NCBI GenBank assembly: GCA_937914785.1
Contig: CALGIV010000101.1
Location: 1-6,501 of the forward strand
Direction of reading: 5' to 3'
DNA: 6,501 nt
Origin: an uncultured Eubacteriaceae bacterium
Lineage (GTDB): Bacteria > Bacillota > Clostridia > Eubacteriales > UBA1433
A program made the position numbers and the translations under genes. Below the pieces are notes generated by a model that was given only the letters and a program-made list of their open reading frames with translations, searched no databases and was not told the origin of the DNA. Positions 5,492 through 6,501 of this stretch are shown here, one piece after another; the stretch's first letter is position 1; each line of letters starts with the position of its first letter.

Positions 5492-6440
5492 TAAAAAATT
5501 ACATAAAATGGGAAAAATCGGCATGGCATTCTGCCTGCTGTTTTTCTGTCTATTCAGCTTTTTCGGGTGTGCTGATCAGGCAGATAATGGCGGTGCGGGC
5601 TTTACGTTTACCGATGCCGCTGGACGCACAGTATGTGTAGAGGCGACTGAACGCGTCGTGTGCGCCTATGGCTCTTATGCGGAGGTTTGGATGCTGGCCG
5701 GCGGAAACGTGCTGGCGGCGACGGAAGATGTTGTCAGTGGACGCGATGTCGGTTTGCCGGAAGAGACCCTTGTAATCGGCACGGTAAAGGAGCCAAATCT
5801 GGAAGCGATTTTGGCACTTGAACCGGACTTTGTACTCTTATCAGCAGATATTGCCGCGCATGTAAAAGCAGCCGAGACTTTTGAGCGCGCCGGAATTGCC
5901 TGCGCGTTTGTCCATATCGAGCATTTTGAAGATTACCTTGAAACACTGCATATATTCACACAGATTACCGGAAGAGAAGACTTATACGAGCAGAACGGTC
6001 TTGCTGTGGGGCGGGAAGTGGCGCAAATTCTTGAGCGGGACAGAGGGGAGCAAGTGCCTGCAGTGTTGTTTCTGCGGGCTTATTCCAGCGGAGCGGATGC
6101 AAAAGGGGAAGACAGTATGGTCGGCAGAATGCTGCAAGATTTGGGTGCGGAAAATATTGTGGACAGGCATCCGTCGTTGTTGGAAAATCTCAGCGTTGAA
6201 GAGATTATACTGGCGGATCCGGATTATATATTTGTCTCCATTATGGGCAGCGACAGCGAGGCGGCAATAGAAGCGCTGAACGAGAGGTTGTGGTCGAACA
6301 AGGCTTTTGACGAGCTGCGCGCTTTGCGCGAAGAAGGGCGCTACATCGTTTTGGATAAATCTCTTTTTCATTATAAACCAAATGCAAGGTGGGCGCAGGC
6401 CTATGAGTTCTTATACGAAACGTTGTATGACGAAGAGTAA
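5484..6440 (+). CDS. Lipoprotein substrate-binding protein of an iron-chelate/B12/haem-type ABC importer
   Basis: A 318-residue extracytoplasmic binding protein of the FepB/BtuF/TroA-like helical-backbone class. A basic N-terminus (KKLHKMGK) and hydrophobic core (about 13-28) lead to a lipobox-like SFFGC, so Cys29 is the likely lipidated residue; the -3 Phe makes the lipobox slightly atypical. The mature part opens with FTDAAGRTVCV (42-52), the usual start of this family. EPNLEAILALEPDFVLLS (103-120), LENLSVEEIILADPDYIFV (233-251) and the C-terminal ARWAQAYEFLYETL (301-314) follow. It presents a chelated metal or tetrapyrrole to an FecCD-type permease, whose gene appears to begin within its last codons. 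ATG 5484 (or TTG 5481) overlaps the reductase stop by 8 bases, so translation is probably coupled; the ribosome site is weak. Ligand identity (siderophore, haem, cobalamin, cobalt) is not visible. Confidence 0.9.
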   Translation: MPDKKLHKMGKIGMAFCLLFFCLFSFFGCADQADNGGAGFTFTDAAGRTVCVEATERVVCAYGSYAEVWMLAGGNVLAATEDVVSGRDVGLPEETLVIGTVKEPNLEAILALEPDFVLLSADIAAHVKAAETFERAGIACAFVHIEHFEDYLETLHIFTQITGREDLYEQNGLAVGREVAQILERDRGEQVPAVLFLRAYSSGADAKGEDSMVGRMLQDLGAENIVDRHPSLLENLSVEEIILADPDYIFVSIMGSDSEAAIEALNERLWSNKAFDELRALREEGRYIVLDKSLFHYKPNARWAQAYEFLYETLYDEE

Positions 6441-6501
6441 AAAGACAACGGCCTGTTGGCTGGCGGGGTTGGCTGTTGCGCTGTGTGTGCTGTTTGTCGT
6501 C
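6427..6501 (+). CDS. Probable ABC transporter permease, FecCD type (3'-partial, N-terminus only)
   Basis: The frame is open to the window edge and reads MTKSKKTTACWLAGLAVALCVLFVV, a short basic N-terminus running into a first transmembrane segment. This is what the permease partner of the preceding binding protein should look like. ATG 6427 overlaps the binding-protein gene by 14 bases. An in-frame ATG at 6403 (MSSYTKRCMTK...) is an alternative with a distant GGTGGG upstream. Only 25 codons are seen, so the family is inferred mainly from gene order. Confidence 0.65.
   Translation, partial: MTKSKKTTACWLAGLAVALCVLFVV

Noticed and set aside
5982..6371. A 129-codon minus-strand open frame, and a 129-codon plus frame at 5881-6270, within the binding-protein gene
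   Set aside because: Both overlap the conserved ABC binding protein, lack ribosome sites and match no family I recognise; they are shadow frames.

Overview
The window looks like chromosomal DNA from an anaerobic Firmicute of moderate GC content. A Negativicutes-type organism is plausible, but this is inference. The evidence is the Firmicutes-style Shine-Dalgarno sites (AGGAGG, GGAGGTG), a type III pantothenate kinase beside an ECF-type vitamin transporter S component, an oxygen-sensitive sirohaem/[4Fe-4S] reductase of the kind found in anaerobes, and dehydrogenases of the Ldh2 family. No RNA genes, insertion sequences or CRISPR arrays were found, and no stretch over 300 bases lacks a gene.

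Layout. Bases 1-765 (+) hold the 3' part of an Ldh2-type (malate/L-lactate/2-oxoacid) dehydrogenase. A strong hairpin (784-821) separates it from a complete tandem paralogue at 845-1933 (+). The two proteins are about three-quarters identical and align without gaps. A terminator at 1955-1979 sits between this pair and a convergent minus-strand cluster. That cluster is transcribed from about 4420 down to 2024 and encodes an ECF S-component membrane protein (3790-4371), type III pantothenate kinase CoaX (2991-3773) and a DusB-like tRNA-dihydrouridine synthase (2024-3001). The last two overlap by 11 bases. A divergent intergenic region of about 200 bp (4372-4573) carries a candidate promoter for each direction and a TTGAT-N8-ATCAA dyad between them. 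To its right, a plus-strand operon encodes a small sirohaem/ferredoxin-type sulfite or nitrite reductase-like protein (4574-5491). It overlaps a lipoprotein substrate-binding protein of the iron-chelate/B12/haem ABC uptake class (5484-6440), which in turn overlaps the start of what looks like its membrane permease (about 6427 to beyond the window).

How the genes may work together. The minus-strand cluster suggests vitamin (probably pantothenate) uptake followed by its first phosphorylation step toward CoA, with a tRNA-modification gene co-transcribed. The plus-strand operon couples a sirohaem- and iron-sulfur-dependent redox enzyme to a metal-chelate or tetrapyrrole importer. That suggests a cofactor-supply or tetrapyrrole-related role, but the substrate cannot be read from sequence.

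The most unusual observation is at the left edge. The first 39-45 bases are the reverse complement of what the dehydrogenase gene should contain there. Read backwards they encode the expected conserved segment, and they join the normal gene at a 6-bp CATCAC that fits a short inverted repeat. This is either an in-frame micro-inversion or a fold-back assembly/amplification artefact.
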